From positions 1-53,141 of the forward strand of contig JACJYQ010000012.1 in assembly GCA_020636025.1 (NCBI GenBank): a DNA stretch of 53,141 nt, in the 5' to 3' direction. This document shows, one piece after another, positions 25,261 to 34,459 of the stretch (positions are counted from its first letter, which is position 1; every line of letters begins with the position of its first letter). The notes beneath the pieces are model-generated. The model worked only from the letters and a program-made list of their open reading frames with translations, searched no databases and was not told the DNA's origin. Position numbers and translations under genes: made by a program. This DNA comes from Lewinellaceae bacterium (GTDB lineage Bacteria > Bacteroidota > Bacteroidia > Chitinophagales > Saprospiraceae).

Positions 25261-26494
25261 CGAAGGCTATGTTTGACTTGGGAACACCCAAATTATCAAG
25301 CATATTTTGCACAGCTGAGTTCATCATTGGCGGACCGCAGAGGTAGAATTCAACTTCTTCTGGTTCCGGGTGTTTGTCCAGGTAATTGTTCAGCACAACG
25401 CTGTGAATAAACCCAACTGGCCCGTTCCAATTGTCATCAGGAAGTGGCTCGGAAAGTGCAATGGTGAAAGTAAAATTGGGAAAAGCTTTTTCAATGGCTC
25501 TGAATTCGTCTTCGTAGAAAATCTCCCGCTTACTTCTGGCGCCATACCAATAAGAAACTTTCCGGTTGGTTTTTAGCGTATGGAACAAGTGGAATATATG
25601 AGACCTGAGCGGCGCCATACCGGCACCACCGCCGATATACACCATTTCTTTTTGCGTATCTTTTATATGGAACTCGCCATAAGGTCCACTAATGGTAACC
25701 TTATCACCAGGTTTTCTCGAAAACACATAGGAAGAACAGAAGCCTGGAGGCACATCCATCCAGGTATTTTTAGCTCTATCCCATGGTGGCGTCGCAATAC
25801 GGATGTTGAGCATCATCTTGTTGCCCTCTGCCGGGTGGTTGGCCATGGAATAAGCCCGGAAAACCGCCTCGTCAACCACTGTTTTCAGACTCCAGATATT
25901 GAATTTATCGTAATCGTCTTTAAACTTGTCAGGGATGTTGTAGAGATCATTCTTAAAATCAATTACCGTTTCGGGCACGTCAACTTGTATATAGTCGCCA
26001 GAACGGAATTTCAGGTTTTCTCCTTCAGGCAGCTTCACTACAAATTCCTTGATGAAGGTGGACACATTATCGTTAGACACCACTTCGCATTCCCATTTCT
26101 TAACACCAAAAACCTCATCGGGAACCCGGATTTCCATGTCTTCCTTAACTTTCACCTGACAGGCCAGGCGCAGTTTTTCATTTACTTCTCTTCGGTTAAG
26201 GTGGTTTGTTTCTGTGGGCAACACATCTCCGCCTCCCGAATATACCTGACACTTACACATCGCGCAAGTACCGCCACCTCCACAGGCGGATGCCAGGAAA
26301 ATGCTCCTTTCAGCCAGTGTATTCAACAAGGTATTGCCTGGCTTCACCACAACCGGGTCTTCTGTATTTCCATTAATGACAATAGAAACATCCGTTTGAG
26401 GCAATAATTTGTTCTTGGCTGTCAGGATCAGAAACACCAGAAGAAAAATTACCAGTATAAAAACCACAATGCTGCTCGCGAGTATAGGAATCAT
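25247..26494 (-). CDS. nqrF: Na+-NQR subunit F (NADH dehydrogenase, 2Fe-2S, FAD)
   Basis: The 415-residue protein has an N-terminal membrane helix, then a ferredoxin domain with CGGGGTCAMC and a later Cys in RLACQVK for the 2Fe-2S cluster. A ferredoxin-NADP reductase-like domain follows with RAYSMANHPAEG for FAD, GGGAGMAPLRSH for NADH, and a C-terminal YLCGPPMMNSAV. It takes electrons from NADH and starts the chain through the complex. It follows nqrE by 45 nt and overlaps apbE by 14 nt. Confidence 0.96.
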   Translation of the reverse strand: MIPILASSIVVFILVIFLLVFLILTAKNKLLPQTDVSIVINGNTEDPVVVKPGNTLLNTLAERSIFLASACGGGGTCAMCKCQVYSGGGDVLPTETNHLNRREVNEKLRLACQVKVKEDMEIRVPDEVFGVKKWECEVVSNDNVSTFIKEFVVKLPEGENLKFRSGDYIQVDVPETVIDFKNDLYNIPDKFKDDYDKFNIWSLKTVVDEAVFRAYSMANHPAEGNKMMLNIRIATPPWDRAKNTWMDVPPGFCSSYVFSRKPGDKVTISGPYGEFHIKDTQKEMVYIGGGAGMAPLRSHIFHLFHTLKTNRKVSYWYGARSKREIFYEDEFRAIEKAFPNFTFTIALSEPLPDDNWNGPVGFIHSVVLNNYLDKHPEPEEVEFYLCGPPMMNSAVQNMLDNLGVPKSNIAFDDFG

Positions 26495-26539
26495 GGTCGT
26501 CTAATTAGTTTGCTCGTTAAAATGTTCAAATGCTCGTTT

Positions 26540-27154
26540 TTACAACTGAATTCCGGAAAAGCTTAGAAAAGCCATACCCATTAATCCGGTAATGATCATG
26601 GCAATACCCAGTCCTTGTAGCGGTTCTGGAATTTTAGAATAGCGCAAACGCTCGCGGATGGCCGCCAACAATACTATGGCCAGGAAAAAACCGATTCCAG
26701 AACCTACGGAAAACACAGCTGTTTCAGCAAAACTGTATTCACGTTCCTGCATAAACAATGAGGCACCGAGAATGGAGCAGTTCACAGTAATCAGCGGAAG
26801 GAATATACCCAACGCATTATACAAGGCTGGTGTAAATTTCTCCACCACCATTTCCACCAACTGAACAGCGCCAGCGATTGTCGAAATAAACAAAATGAAG
26901 GCCAGGAAAGTAAGGTCTACATCTGCAAGTGAAGGAGATATCCAGGACAATGCGCCTGGTTTGAGCATATATTCAAGAATCAAATAATTGAGTGGAGTGG
27001 TTAATACCATCACAAAAATAACGGCCAAACCAAGTCCAAATGCAGTTTTCACTTTTTTGGAAACCGCGAGAAAAGAACACATTCCCAGGAAAAACGCAAA
27101 CACCACGTTTTCCACGAAAATGGCCTTGATAAACATATTCAGATAGTGTTCCAT
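26540..27154 (-). CDS. nqrE: Na+-NQR subunit E
   Basis: The 204-residue, six-helix membrane protein matches the NqrE/RnfA family (MEHYLNMFIKAIFVENVVFA start, FFLGMCSFLAVSKK, ITVNCSILGASLFM). The Cys in GMCSF and in VNCSI would, with two Cys of NqrD, hold the membrane 2Fe-2S centre. ATG 27154 is chosen because it fits the family length and leaves a 10-nt gap to nqrD; reading on to a TTG at 27181 adds nine unlikely residues. Confidence 0.95.
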   Translation of the reverse strand: MEHYLNMFIKAIFVENVVFAFFLGMCSFLAVSKKVKTAFGLGLAVIFVMVLTTPLNYLILEYMLKPGALSWISPSLADVDLTFLAFILFISTIAGAVQLVEMVVEKFTPALYNALGIFLPLITVNCSILGASLFMQEREYSFAETAVFSVGSGIGFFLAIVLLAAIRERLRYSKIPEPLQGLGIAMIITGLMGMAFLSFSGIQL

Positions 27155-27164
27155 AATTGCTTTA

Positions 27165-27842
27165 TTAGGAAACGTTGACAAGTTTTGTGTTTCGGCTGCG
27201 CTGCCACCAGATATAAATGCCTATCAGAAACAAGGCTGCAGGTGGCAACACCATCAATCCGTTATTTACATATCCGTGATCATAAAACCACTGAGGTATT
27301 ACTTTAAACCCAAGTAAGGTGCCCGCCCCAAAGACTTCCCTGAATACAGCCACTACCACTAAAATGATCCCGTAACCAAGACCGTTACCAATGCCATCCA
27401 GAAAAGCCGGCCAGGGCTTTTGCGCCATAGCGAATGCTTCGAGTCGACCCATCACAATACAATTGGTGATGATAAGCCCTACGAATACCGAAAGTTTCTT
27501 GCTAACGTCGAACATATAAGCTTTCAACACCTGATCAACCAGGGTTACCAGGAGCGCTACGATAATCAATTGCACGATCATCCTGATCCTGCCTGGAATA
27601 GAATCCCTGATCAGGGCAATGATCAAGCTGGAAAATGCGGCCACAAAAGTCAGGCCCACTGCCATGATCATGGCAGGTTTCACCTGTACGGTAACCGCAA
27701 GTGCCGAACAAATACCCAATACCTGAACCGTGATCGGGTTATTGTCATCCAATGGATCAAAAAGTGCTCTCCGATTCTTCTTGGAAAACAGCGCTTCTTT
27801 CTTGGTAGCCTTAGGCGCTTCTACAGTAGTTTCAACACTCAT
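27165..27842 (-). CDS. nqrD: Na+-NQR subunit D
   Basis: The 225-residue membrane protein matches NqrD/RnfE (DNNPITVQVLGICSALAVTV, VGLIITNCIVMGRLEAFA). The Cys in GICSA and TNCIV are the expected partners of the NqrE cysteines. An N-terminal charged extension of about 30 residues (EAPKATKKEALFSKKNRR) precedes the membrane part. It lies 72 nt after nqrC and 10 nt before nqrE. Confidence 0.95.
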   Translation of the reverse strand: MSVETTVEAPKATKKEALFSKKNRRALFDPLDDNNPITVQVLGICSALAVTVQVKPAMIMAVGLTFVAAFSSLIIALIRDSIPGRIRMIVQLIIVALLVTLVDQVLKAYMFDVSKKLSVFVGLIITNCIVMGRLEAFAMAQKPWPAFLDGIGNGLGYGIILVVVAVFREVFGAGTLLGFKVIPQWFYDHGYVNNGLMVLPPAALFLIGIYIWWQRSRNTKLVNVS

Positions 27843-27914
27843 AACTATTTCGAGTTGATATTTGACAATTTAATGGTATTCAGGGTTTTATGGGCTTTTG
27901 GTCACTCTCCGGAC

Positions 27915-28622
27915 TTACTTGGTTTTCAATTTATTGAAATAAGCCAGGTAAGGTTCCATGCACACTTTCAACATTTTATCTGTTCCTGTGGATGTAATGG
28001 TTCCTCCTGAGATGGCATCTACCCGGTGTTCATCTCCAAAGCTCACCTTGGCAGCTGCTTTCACAACATTAACAGAGATGAACTGATTGTCATCATCCAT
28101 GATTTTTTTGCCTTGAAACTGCTGCTGAAATGGTTTCTCTGCAATTTCAGCTCCCAGGCCAGGTGTTTCCGATTTATGATCAAAGAATGAACCATACACT
28201 GTATTGAAATCATTTTCAATGGCAATGTAGCCCCAAATCGGGCCCCACAATCCAGTACCATACAACGGAATTACGTAGTATTTTTTGTCGGCCTCTCCTG
28301 AATACACATACAGCGGCAAATTTCTATCTCCAACCGGTTTTGCCAATTCATTTTTAACGACAATATCCTCTGTCTTTACACCGGAGACTTCTTCGCCTTT
28401 GCTGTTTACAACCATTTCCTGAACCTGCGATGCATAAGTATTTTCAATCACAGTACGATCTGTGCCTTCGAAACGAACAGATCTTAGGATACTGGTCTTT
28501 TTATCCAACGCGACATTGGCTTCCTGAAGAGGTTTTAAGCTTTCAGAAGTAAAAGCGAGTAAAATAGCGGTGATCACAGAAATCGCCGCTGCGAATAGAA
28601 ATGTATATCTGTTACTATGCAC
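27915..28622 (-). CDS. nqrC: Na+-NQR subunit C (covalent FMN)
   Basis: The 235-residue protein has one N-terminal membrane helix and a periplasmic FMN-binding domain. The attachment segment reads DAISGGTITSTGTDKM, a variant of the usual SGATxT with Gly for Ala; the flavin-bearing Thr is retained. The start is GTG at 28622, eight nt inside nqrB, so translation is coupled. NqrC passes electrons from the NqrD/E iron centre to the NqrB flavin. Confidence 0.95.
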   Translation of the reverse strand: MHSNRYTFLFAAAISVITAILLAFTSESLKPLQEANVALDKKTSILRSVRFEGTDRTVIENTYASQVQEMVVNSKGEEVSGVKTEDIVVKNELAKPVGDRNLPLYVYSGEADKKYYVIPLYGTGLWGPIWGYIAIENDFNTVYGSFFDHKSETPGLGAEIAEKPFQQQFQGKKIMDDDNQFISVNVVKAAAKVSFGDEHRVDAISGGTITSTGTDKMLKVCMEPYLAYFNKLKTK

Positions 28623-29772
28623 GGCGTAATCTTTTTTTGATGTGTTGTTCGATAACGATGTGGTCGATCAGTGGGGCAAATACGTTCATGAGCAGTATAC
28701 TCAACATAACCGCTTCCGGGTATGCCGGGTTTACCACCCGAAGGAGTACCGTGAATATACCAATTAGCAATCCATATATCCATTTGCCTGTTTCCGTTTG
28801 TGCTGCACTAACCGGGTCGGTGGCCATGAAAACAGCGCCAAAGGCAAATCCACCCATGAGCCAGTGATAATAAGCAGGGGTGTGCATGGCATGAGTGGGA
28901 ATGTCCGCGGGAGCCAGTACATTGAACAAAGAACCCATCAACCAGGCTCCAAGAAAAGAAGCAACAATGATCCGCCAACTACCAACTCCCGTAATTATCA
29001 AAATCAAGGCTCCAAGAAGGCAGGCAAAAACACTGGTTTCACCTATGGAGCCTTTTTCAAATCCCCAGAACATGTCGCCAACAGAGTTCAGGAGCGTATA
29101 ATCTTTGTCGAAGGTAACCAGGTTGGTAGCACCTGTATATGCATCAATGATCTGGTGACCAGCCTCAGGCGACAGATCATTCCAGATATCACCGGACATG
29201 AAGGCCGGGAAGGCAAAAAACAAAAATGCACGGGCGAGAAGGGCTGGATTCATAAAATTCATGCCCGTGCCCCCAAAAATTTCTTTACCTAAAATGGTAC
29301 AGAAAATTGCCGCAAGCGCAACCATCCACAATGGGATCGTAACGGGTAATGTCAGTGGAATAAGCAAGCCGGTAACCAAATAACCTTCACTTACCGGGTG
29401 ACCTTTAAGTACAGCGAAAACAAATTCCGCACCCAGTCCAACTGCATAAGATACTATAACAATAGGCAGCACTTTCCAGAAACCAAACATGAAAGTATCC
29501 ATCAAGGGCATTTCCATTCCGTATGCCAGATAATGCTGATGGCCTACATTCCACATACCAAACAGAAGACATGGTACCAACGCAATTACTACGGTGATCA
29601 TGGTTCTTTTCAGATCCATGGCGTCGCGTACGTGTACCCCATCGGAATTAGTGGCTTCCGGGACAAATAAAAACGTCTCCAAGGCTTCAAATGCCGGATG
29701 GAGCTTTTCAAATTTCCCTCCCTTTTCGAAATGCGGCTTTACCGAATCAACTAAGCGGCGTATAAATTTCAC
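28615..29772 (-). CDS. nqrB: Na+-NQR subunit B (FMN, riboflavin, Na+ channel)
   Basis: The 385-residue membrane protein carries the FMN attachment motif in the form DAYTGATNLVTF and the long conserved loop MNPALLARAFLFFAFPAFMSGD. It holds the ion pathway and quinone-reducing region. The start is GTG at 29772 (MKFIRRLVDSVKPHFEKGGK); no in-frame ATG just upstream was found. It follows nqrA by 69 nt and overlaps nqrC by 8 nt. Confidence 0.96.
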   Translation of the reverse strand: MKFIRRLVDSVKPHFEKGGKFEKLHPAFEALETFLFVPEATNSDGVHVRDAMDLKRTMITVVIALVPCLLFGMWNVGHQHYLAYGMEMPLMDTFMFGFWKVLPIVIVSYAVGLGAEFVFAVLKGHPVSEGYLVTGLLIPLTLPVTIPLWMVALAAIFCTILGKEIFGGTGMNFMNPALLARAFLFFAFPAFMSGDIWNDLSPEAGHQIIDAYTGATNLVTFDKDYTLLNSVGDMFWGFEKGSIGETSVFACLLGALILIITGVGSWRIIVASFLGAWLMGSLFNVLAPADIPTHAMHTPAYYHWLMGGFAFGAVFMATDPVSAAQTETGKWIYGLLIGIFTVLLRVVNPAYPEAVMLSILLMNVFAPLIDHIVIEQHIKKRLRRA

Positions 29773-29841
29773 GATGTATAAAGTTGATGATGTTATTGGT
29801 TTTGAGGGTAATTAGTTTTGCTATTCTACAAGCGATCAGGA

Positions 29842-31200
29842 TCACCCCTCTTCTCTGGCCAGCGTCAATCCTTGCGTGACAATGTTCTGAACCGGAATTT
29901 TTGAAGTGCATACAAACTCGCAAAGGGCAAAATCCTCCTCTGCGATTTCATATATTCCCAACGCTTCCATTTTTTCAATATCACCAGCCAAAATTGCCTT
30001 CAGCAAAATCACCGGATAAATATTCATAGGCAGCACCCGATCGTATTGACCGGTCATCACAAATGCACGCAACTCACCATGCATATTGGTGTCCAGATTA
30101 TACTTGCGATTTGGCGACAACCAGGAGAAATAGGTACGTGATAAGCTCAGCTTATGGAATCCAGGCAATAGCCAGCCCAGGAACTCAGGCTGATCTCCTT
30201 CAGGAATGACTGTAAGCTGATTTACATAAAAGGACAGAAAATCGCCCTGACTGGATTTCTTTCCGCTTAGCACATTTCCCTGAATTACCCGCACATGATC
30301 AGTATTCAAGGCCTGATCAAGCACCGAAGCCAGTTTTTGTCCGGAGATCATGCGCATATAGGATGGCTTTGAAACCGAGCTACCGGTTAAAGCAACCAGC
30401 CTTTCAGCCCTGTATTTACCTTCGGCAAACAATCTTCCGATGATCAACACATCCTGCGGATTTACGTACCACACGATGTCATTCTTATGCTGGATGGGTA
30501 AAATGTGGTGTATTTGAATACCAACATTCCCAGCCGGGTGCGGACCACTGATCTGGTGTTTGTTTGTGTCTGGCAATTGATTTGTCAAACCTGCCAGGGT
30601 CTCCTGCGATCCTTTCTGAAGACATACATGAAGATTTCCCTGAGCCAGGGTTTGCAACACATGTAAGCCGGTTTGGAAATTTTCTTTATCAGATTCGATG
30701 ACAAAATTCAGATCCGGAGCCAGCGGAGCAGAATCGAAGCAGGAAACAAAAATGGCTTTCGGAACATCTTCGTGATTGGCAATGATGGAAAATGGTCTCT
30801 GCCGGATGTAATTCCAGACGCCACTGTCCAAAAGATGTTTGATCACGGACTCCCGATCAAGTTTATCAGGACTGCCAGTTTTGAAATCCTGGTATTTCAG
30901 CTTTTTGTCAGGGATGATCCTGACCTCCATGATACGCCTTTTTTCTCCTCTTACGATTTCGGCTATTTCACCACTTACTGGAGAGGGGATGCGAATATCC
31001 GGTCTGTTTTTATCAAAAAACAATGCCTGACCGGCCAGGACTTCGTCTCCGGCTTCAACAAGCATTTTTGGTACTACTAAGGAAAAATCTGGCGGTTTAA
31101 CAGCAACCACATCGGACAAAGGAATATCCTGAATGTTTTTTTCGGCTGCCCCTTTTAGTTTGATATCGTATCCTCGGCGAATTGTAATGGTTTTGCCCAT
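29842..31200 (-). CDS. nqrA: Na+-NQR subunit A
   Basis: The 452-residue soluble, membrane-attached subunit begins with the typical TITIRRGYDIKLKGAAE and contains VAVKPPDFSLVVPKMLVEAG, DIRIPSPVSGEIAEI and RPFSIIANHEDVPKAIFVS. It is the first gene of the operon nqrABCDEF-apbE, which reads on the minus strand from 31200 to 24226. A full promoter lies 27-58 nt upstream of its ATG. Confidence 0.95.
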   Translation of the reverse strand: MGKTITIRRGYDIKLKGAAEKNIQDIPLSDVVAVKPPDFSLVVPKMLVEAGDEVLAGQALFFDKNRPDIRIPSPVSGEIAEIVRGEKRRIMEVRIIPDKKLKYQDFKTGSPDKLDRESVIKHLLDSGVWNYIRQRPFSIIANHEDVPKAIFVSCFDSAPLAPDLNFVIESDKENFQTGLHVLQTLAQGNLHVCLQKGSQETLAGLTNQLPDTNKHQISGPHPAGNVGIQIHHILPIQHKNDIVWYVNPQDVLIIGRLFAEGKYRAERLVALTGSSVSKPSYMRMISGQKLASVLDQALNTDHVRVIQGNVLSGKKSSQGDFLSFYVNQLTVIPEGDQPEFLGWLLPGFHKLSLSRTYFSWLSPNRKYNLDTNMHGELRAFVMTGQYDRVLPMNIYPVILLKAILAGDIEKMEALGIYEIAEEDFALCEFVCTSKIPVQNIVTQGLTLAREEG

Positions 31201-31224
31201 AATTTAGCATTCCTTTTCATGTTT

Positions 31225-31258
31225 GGCAAATGAATAACCTTTTGTTCTGATCACCAAA
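31225..31258 (-). promoter_or_regulatory. Promoter of the nqr operon
   Basis: On the minus strand TTTG (31258-31255), a 20-nt spacer and TTCATTTGCC (31234-31225) match the -33/-7 consensus except for one base. The leader to the ATG at 31200 would be about 20 nt. Confidence 0.65.
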
Positions 31259-31553
31259 TAAAATACGCAAAAAAATTCCGATTTTTTAAATCATAAAATG
31301 TTTAAGGGATTAGGGGCAAATTCTGCAATTATCGCAAAATCATTGATTGTATTTTAACTCGTTTTGCAATTTTAATTTTTAAAATGCTTGAATATTGACA
31401 TTCACCTATACCGGCAAACATTTCACAAACCTGGGAATTATACTTCAAACAATATAATTACGAGCTAAATTTGTTTGAAACGCCAATCCATGACATCCTA
31501 AAGCAACACACTAGTATGTTTTAGCCAAATTTACCTTTTGAAGAGTATTGATA

Positions 31554-31573
31554 CCTGGAATGACAATTCCAGG
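31554..31573. promoter_or_regulatory. Palindrome CCTGGAAT-GACA-ATTCCAGG, possible operator
   Basis: Two perfect 8-nt arms with a 4-nt centre, about 53 nt before the transporter -7 box and 300 nt from the nqr promoter. No T-tract follows, so a binding site or RNA hairpin is more likely than a terminator. The regulator is unknown. Confidence 0.4.
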
Positions 31574-31625
31574 CCATTTCGCAAGGGACTGATCAATTTG
31601 TGATTACACAACGTACAATTACAGT

Positions 31626-31633
31626 TATTTTCG
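31626..31633 (+). promoter_or_regulatory. -7 box of the VIT1/CCC1-type gene
   Basis: TATTTTCG followed by CC, 18 nt before the ATG at 31652. A TTTG at 31597-31600 is 25 nt away, longer than usual. Confidence 0.45.
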
Positions 31634-31651
31634 CCATAAAATCCACACACA

Positions 31652-32383
31652 ATGCCCGACATTCATTTACACCCGCATTATCATGACCATCATCCACATG
31701 ACCATAAAGAGGAACATTTTCAGAACTCTGAATTTGTTACCGATGTGGTAATAGGTATGGCAGACGGACTTACCGTGCCTTTTGCGTTGGCTGCCGGTCT
31801 TTCAGGAGCTATTGACGCATCCGGCATTGTACTAACTGCCGGTATAGCGGAAATTGTAGCTGGATCCATTGCCATGGGACTTGGTGGTTTTTTGGCAGGG
31901 CAAACTGAAGTTGAACATTACGAGGCTGAACTCGCCAGAGAATACGATGAAGTAGAAAGGTTGCCCGAACGCGAGAAGCAGGAAATTCGGGATATTCTGG
32001 GCGAATATGGTATTAGCCCCGAAACCCAAACCAACGTGGTGGAAGAACTAGCAAAGGACAAAGACCGGTGGGTGGATTTTATGATGAAGTTTGAATTAGG
32101 GCTTGAAAAACCCGATGAGCGCCGAGCTACTAAAAGCGGACTCACCATTGGCATCTCCTACATAGTTGGTGGTTTAATACCACTTCTGCCCTACTATTTC
32201 TGGGATAAAGCCACTGAAGGCCTGAAATACTCTGCAATGCTTACACTGGCATGTTTGCTGGTCTTTGGCTGGTTCAAAAGCAAAGCCACCGGTCAAAAAC
32301 CCTTCCAGGGCGCCTTAAAGGTTGCAGCCATTGGCACTGTTGCCGCTGCTGCAGCTTACCTGGTAGCCAAAATGTTTGTGTAA
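31652..32383 (+). CDS. VIT1/CCC1-family iron/manganese transporter
   Basis: The 243-residue protein starts with a His-rich tail (nine His in the first 22 residues) that may bind metal. The VIT1/CCC1 core follows: FVTDVVIGMADGLTVPFALAAGLSG, GIAEIVAGSIAMGLGGFLAGQTE, a cytoplasmic Glu-rich helical segment (EVEHYEAELAREYDEVERLP) like the metal-binding domain of plant VIT1, and three more helices. It probably moves Fe2+ or Mn2+ out of the cytoplasm or into a store. It diverges from the nqr operon, whose complex needs iron, and is followed by a convergent OmpA-type gene 30 nt away. Confidence 0.88.
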   Translation: MPDIHLHPHYHDHHPHDHKEEHFQNSEFVTDVVIGMADGLTVPFALAAGLSGAIDASGIVLTAGIAEIVAGSIAMGLGGFLAGQTEVEHYEAELAREYDEVERLPEREKQEIRDILGEYGISPETQTNVVEELAKDKDRWVDFMMKFELGLEKPDERRATKSGLTIGISYIVGGLIPLLPYYFWDKATEGLKYSAMLTLACLLVFGWFKSKATGQKPFQGALKVAAIGTVAAAAAYLVAKMFV

Positions 32384-32413
32384 AGCTTTGGCATAAGCAG
32401 TCCAGACACTCAA

Positions 32414-34459
32414 TTACTCCAACACCTTAAAAGTTGTACGGCGGTTGGTTTGGTGTTCAGATTCAGTACACCGTGAACAGGCACATATAGCGGCTGGCTG
32501 CGACTCGCCGTAGCCTATGGCTGAGAGTCTACTTGGTTCTATCCCCCTGGAAATGAGGTAATTCACAGCACTCTGAGCGCGTCGTTGTGACAAATTCTGG
32601 TTATAGGCATTGTTACCCCGGCAATCCGTATGACTACCCAGCTCAATTTTAATGTCGGGGTTTTGCTTAAGCACATCTGCCAGTTGATTGAGTGTTGGAG
32701 CAGCATCAGCGCGTATGTCCCACTTGTCGAAATCGTAATAAATGTTTTCCAGCACAATTTCCCTGTCGCGGAATATCTTATCCAGCACAATCTCGATCTC
32801 AAAGGTTTGCACCGGGTTTGACGGGTCTCTGGCAATGCCCTTAGTGCTGAATTTTGCGCTGTTTGACAAATAACCGGCTAAGGATGCCACAAAGTCATAG
32901 TCCATATTTTCGCTCAATTCCATTCTGAACATTCCATCTTCACCTGTTTTAAAATTTGACTTCTTCACGCCAAATAGCGCCTGAACAGCGGCGCCGGACA
33001 AGGGTTTTCTTCCCAAAACCTTACTGTTTGGATCGGTTGGATCAGTCAGAATTTTCTCCAGGACATACCCTTCCAGGATTAATTTAAATTCCAGTGGTTT
33101 CGACTCTACAGTATCCACCTTGGGAGGTTTGGGAGGTGGAACACGTTGCTCAAATTTGTAAATATTATCGCCTTCAAATGCTCCGTTTACAGTTCTATTG
33201 CTGCTGAAAAAGCCATACTTGATTAGATCTCCCGGTGCTTTAGCTTCTCCGGAATTTGTTGCCGGCATAACAACAAACCCAAAATCATCCGAGCCTCCAT
33301 TGATTGGCGCTTTCAAATTTATGGGTGGTGCCCAGGCATTGCGAACCGACTTGAAAGTCCGGAAAATATCCAGGCCTCCCATGCCGGCTATGCCATTTGA
33401 GGCAAAATACAGTGTGTCCGCGTCAAAAGAAGGGAACAACTCATTTCCGGGAGTATTGATATTCCGGCCAAGAATTTGAGGCTCTTCCCACCCCGTTTCG
33501 CTGTTCGGACTTCTTTTCATGGAATAAAGATCAAATCCTCCCCAGCCGTCGGAATCATCAGAGGCAAAGTACAGGGTACTCCCATCACTACTCAGACATG
33601 GATGGAGGTAATTGACTTTGTCTTTTTGAAACGGTATCGGAACCGGTGTCGACCATGGACCCGGCACATTGCCTCGGCTTACCAGATAAATCTTATTAAG
33701 GGCGTCTTCGCCTTTTACAGCACTAACAGCTCTGGAAAAAAACATCTCAGTGGCATCGCTATTAAAACAAGGCACACCTTCATTTCCTTTTGTATTTATC
33801 TCATTGTCAAATATTTGTGGACTAGCTCCGTTTGGTTCAACTATCAAAATATCCATAAACTTATGTCCCGTCCAGGTATAATTTTCTTTTCCAAGACTTA
33901 AACTCCGATCGCTGGTAAACACAATTCTACCGTCCGGATAAAATACCGGCGCAAAGTCATTGTCTGTGCTGTTAAAAGGCGCCTTTTCAATGGTCCATCC
34001 ATTATCCGGCATTTCGTTTAACCACCCTTCTGCAATGTTGCAACTGGTTATTTCCCTGCGATATTCATATCTGGAGCCAATTTCAAGACCCAACTGCGTA
34101 AATGCTTCCCGTGCCTCTTTATACCGTTCAAGCTTTTTTAAAGAAAATGCCTGCTGCTTGAGGGCATCCAGTCCGTAATTGTTGTTGTACGCAACCTGAA
34201 ACCATTCATAGGCTTTTGCTTCATTTCCGGTCCTCCGGTAGGCATCCGCCAGCATGTAAGCCAGTTGCCCGCGCTCCTTTCGGGTGTTTGCTTTTGCTTG
34301 CTCTCTGGCTAGCATGGGAATGGCCACAGCAAATTGCTTCCGCTCGTATGCTGTAGACCCGTCCTTTATTTTCAGCGTATAATTGCAGGAAATGGTAAAA
34401 AGGCAGCCTATCGCAAGAATAAAGCCGGTCCTTTGTAGTAGTTTTTGCAGTTTCATCAT
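32414..34459 (-). CDS. PorE-like protein: TPR, PD40 propeller and OmpA domain lipoprotein
   Basis: The 681-residue protein has a lipobox (TISC, about Cys26). TPR-like helices span about 30-140, WD40-like PD40 beta-propeller repeats about 165-400 (FVPVFYPDGRIVFTSDRS-type strands, LYFASDDSDGWGGFDLYS, LYFASNGIAGMGGLDIF), and a CarboxypepD_reg-like beta-sandwich about 465-550. The OmpA-like peptidoglycan-binding domain begins with YYDFDKWDIRADA and contains GSHTDCRGNNAYNQNLSQRRAQSV-type residues. This order is that of PorE, a T9SS periplasmic component, and of its many paralogues. The first of two adjacent ATG codons is used. No porP-like gene is adjacent here. Confidence 0.87.
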   Translation of the reverse strand: MMKLQKLLQRTGFILAIGCLFTISCNYTLKIKDGSTAYERKQFAVAIPMLAREQAKANTRKERGQLAYMLADAYRRTGNEAKAYEWFQVAYNNNYGLDALKQQAFSLKKLERYKEAREAFTQLGLEIGSRYEYRREITSCNIAEGWLNEMPDNGWTIEKAPFNSTDNDFAPVFYPDGRIVFTSDRSLSLGKENYTWTGHKFMDILIVEPNGASPQIFDNEINTKGNEGVPCFNSDATEMFFSRAVSAVKGEDALNKIYLVSRGNVPGPWSTPVPIPFQKDKVNYLHPCLSSDGSTLYFASDDSDGWGGFDLYSMKRSPNSETGWEEPQILGRNINTPGNELFPSFDADTLYFASNGIAGMGGLDIFRTFKSVRNAWAPPINLKAPINGGSDDFGFVVMPATNSGEAKAPGDLIKYGFFSSNRTVNGAFEGDNIYKFEQRVPPPKPPKVDTVESKPLEFKLILEGYVLEKILTDPTDPNSKVLGRKPLSGAAVQALFGVKKSNFKTGEDGMFRMELSENMDYDFVASLAGYLSNSAKFSTKGIARDPSNPVQTFEIEIVLDKIFRDREIVLENIYYDFDKWDIRADAAPTLNQLADVLKQNPDIKIELGSHTDCRGNNAYNQNLSQRRAQSAVNYLISRGIEPSRLSAIGYGESQPAAICACSRCTESEHQTNRRTTFKVLE

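Larger units (their letters stand above)
31201..31651. promoter_or_regulatory. 451-nt divergent region between nqr operon and iron transporter
   Basis: It holds the nqr promoter (31225-31258, minus), a TAAATTTG word at 31466-31473 on the plus strand without a -33, a perfect 8-bp hairpin/palindrome at 31554-31573 and the transporter's -7 box at 31626-31633. It is AT-rich elsewhere. I see no gene, tRNA or known riboswitch in it. Confidence 0.55.

Noticed and set aside
25580..26407. Long open frame of 275 codons on the plus strand inside nqrF
   Set aside because: It is antisense to a certain gene, has a composition without known domains, and arises from codon bias of nqrF.
27155..27181. TTG start that would overlap nqrE with nqrD
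   Set aside because: The ATG at 27154 gives the normal NqrE N-terminus and length.
27420..28010. 196-codon open frame antisense to nqrD and nqrC
   Set aside because: It spans two well-identified genes and their gap and has no family features.
31201..31651. Riboswitch or small RNA gene in the long gap before the iron transporter
   Set aside because: Only one simple palindrome and AT-rich sequence; no conserved riboswitch core or terminator was recognised.
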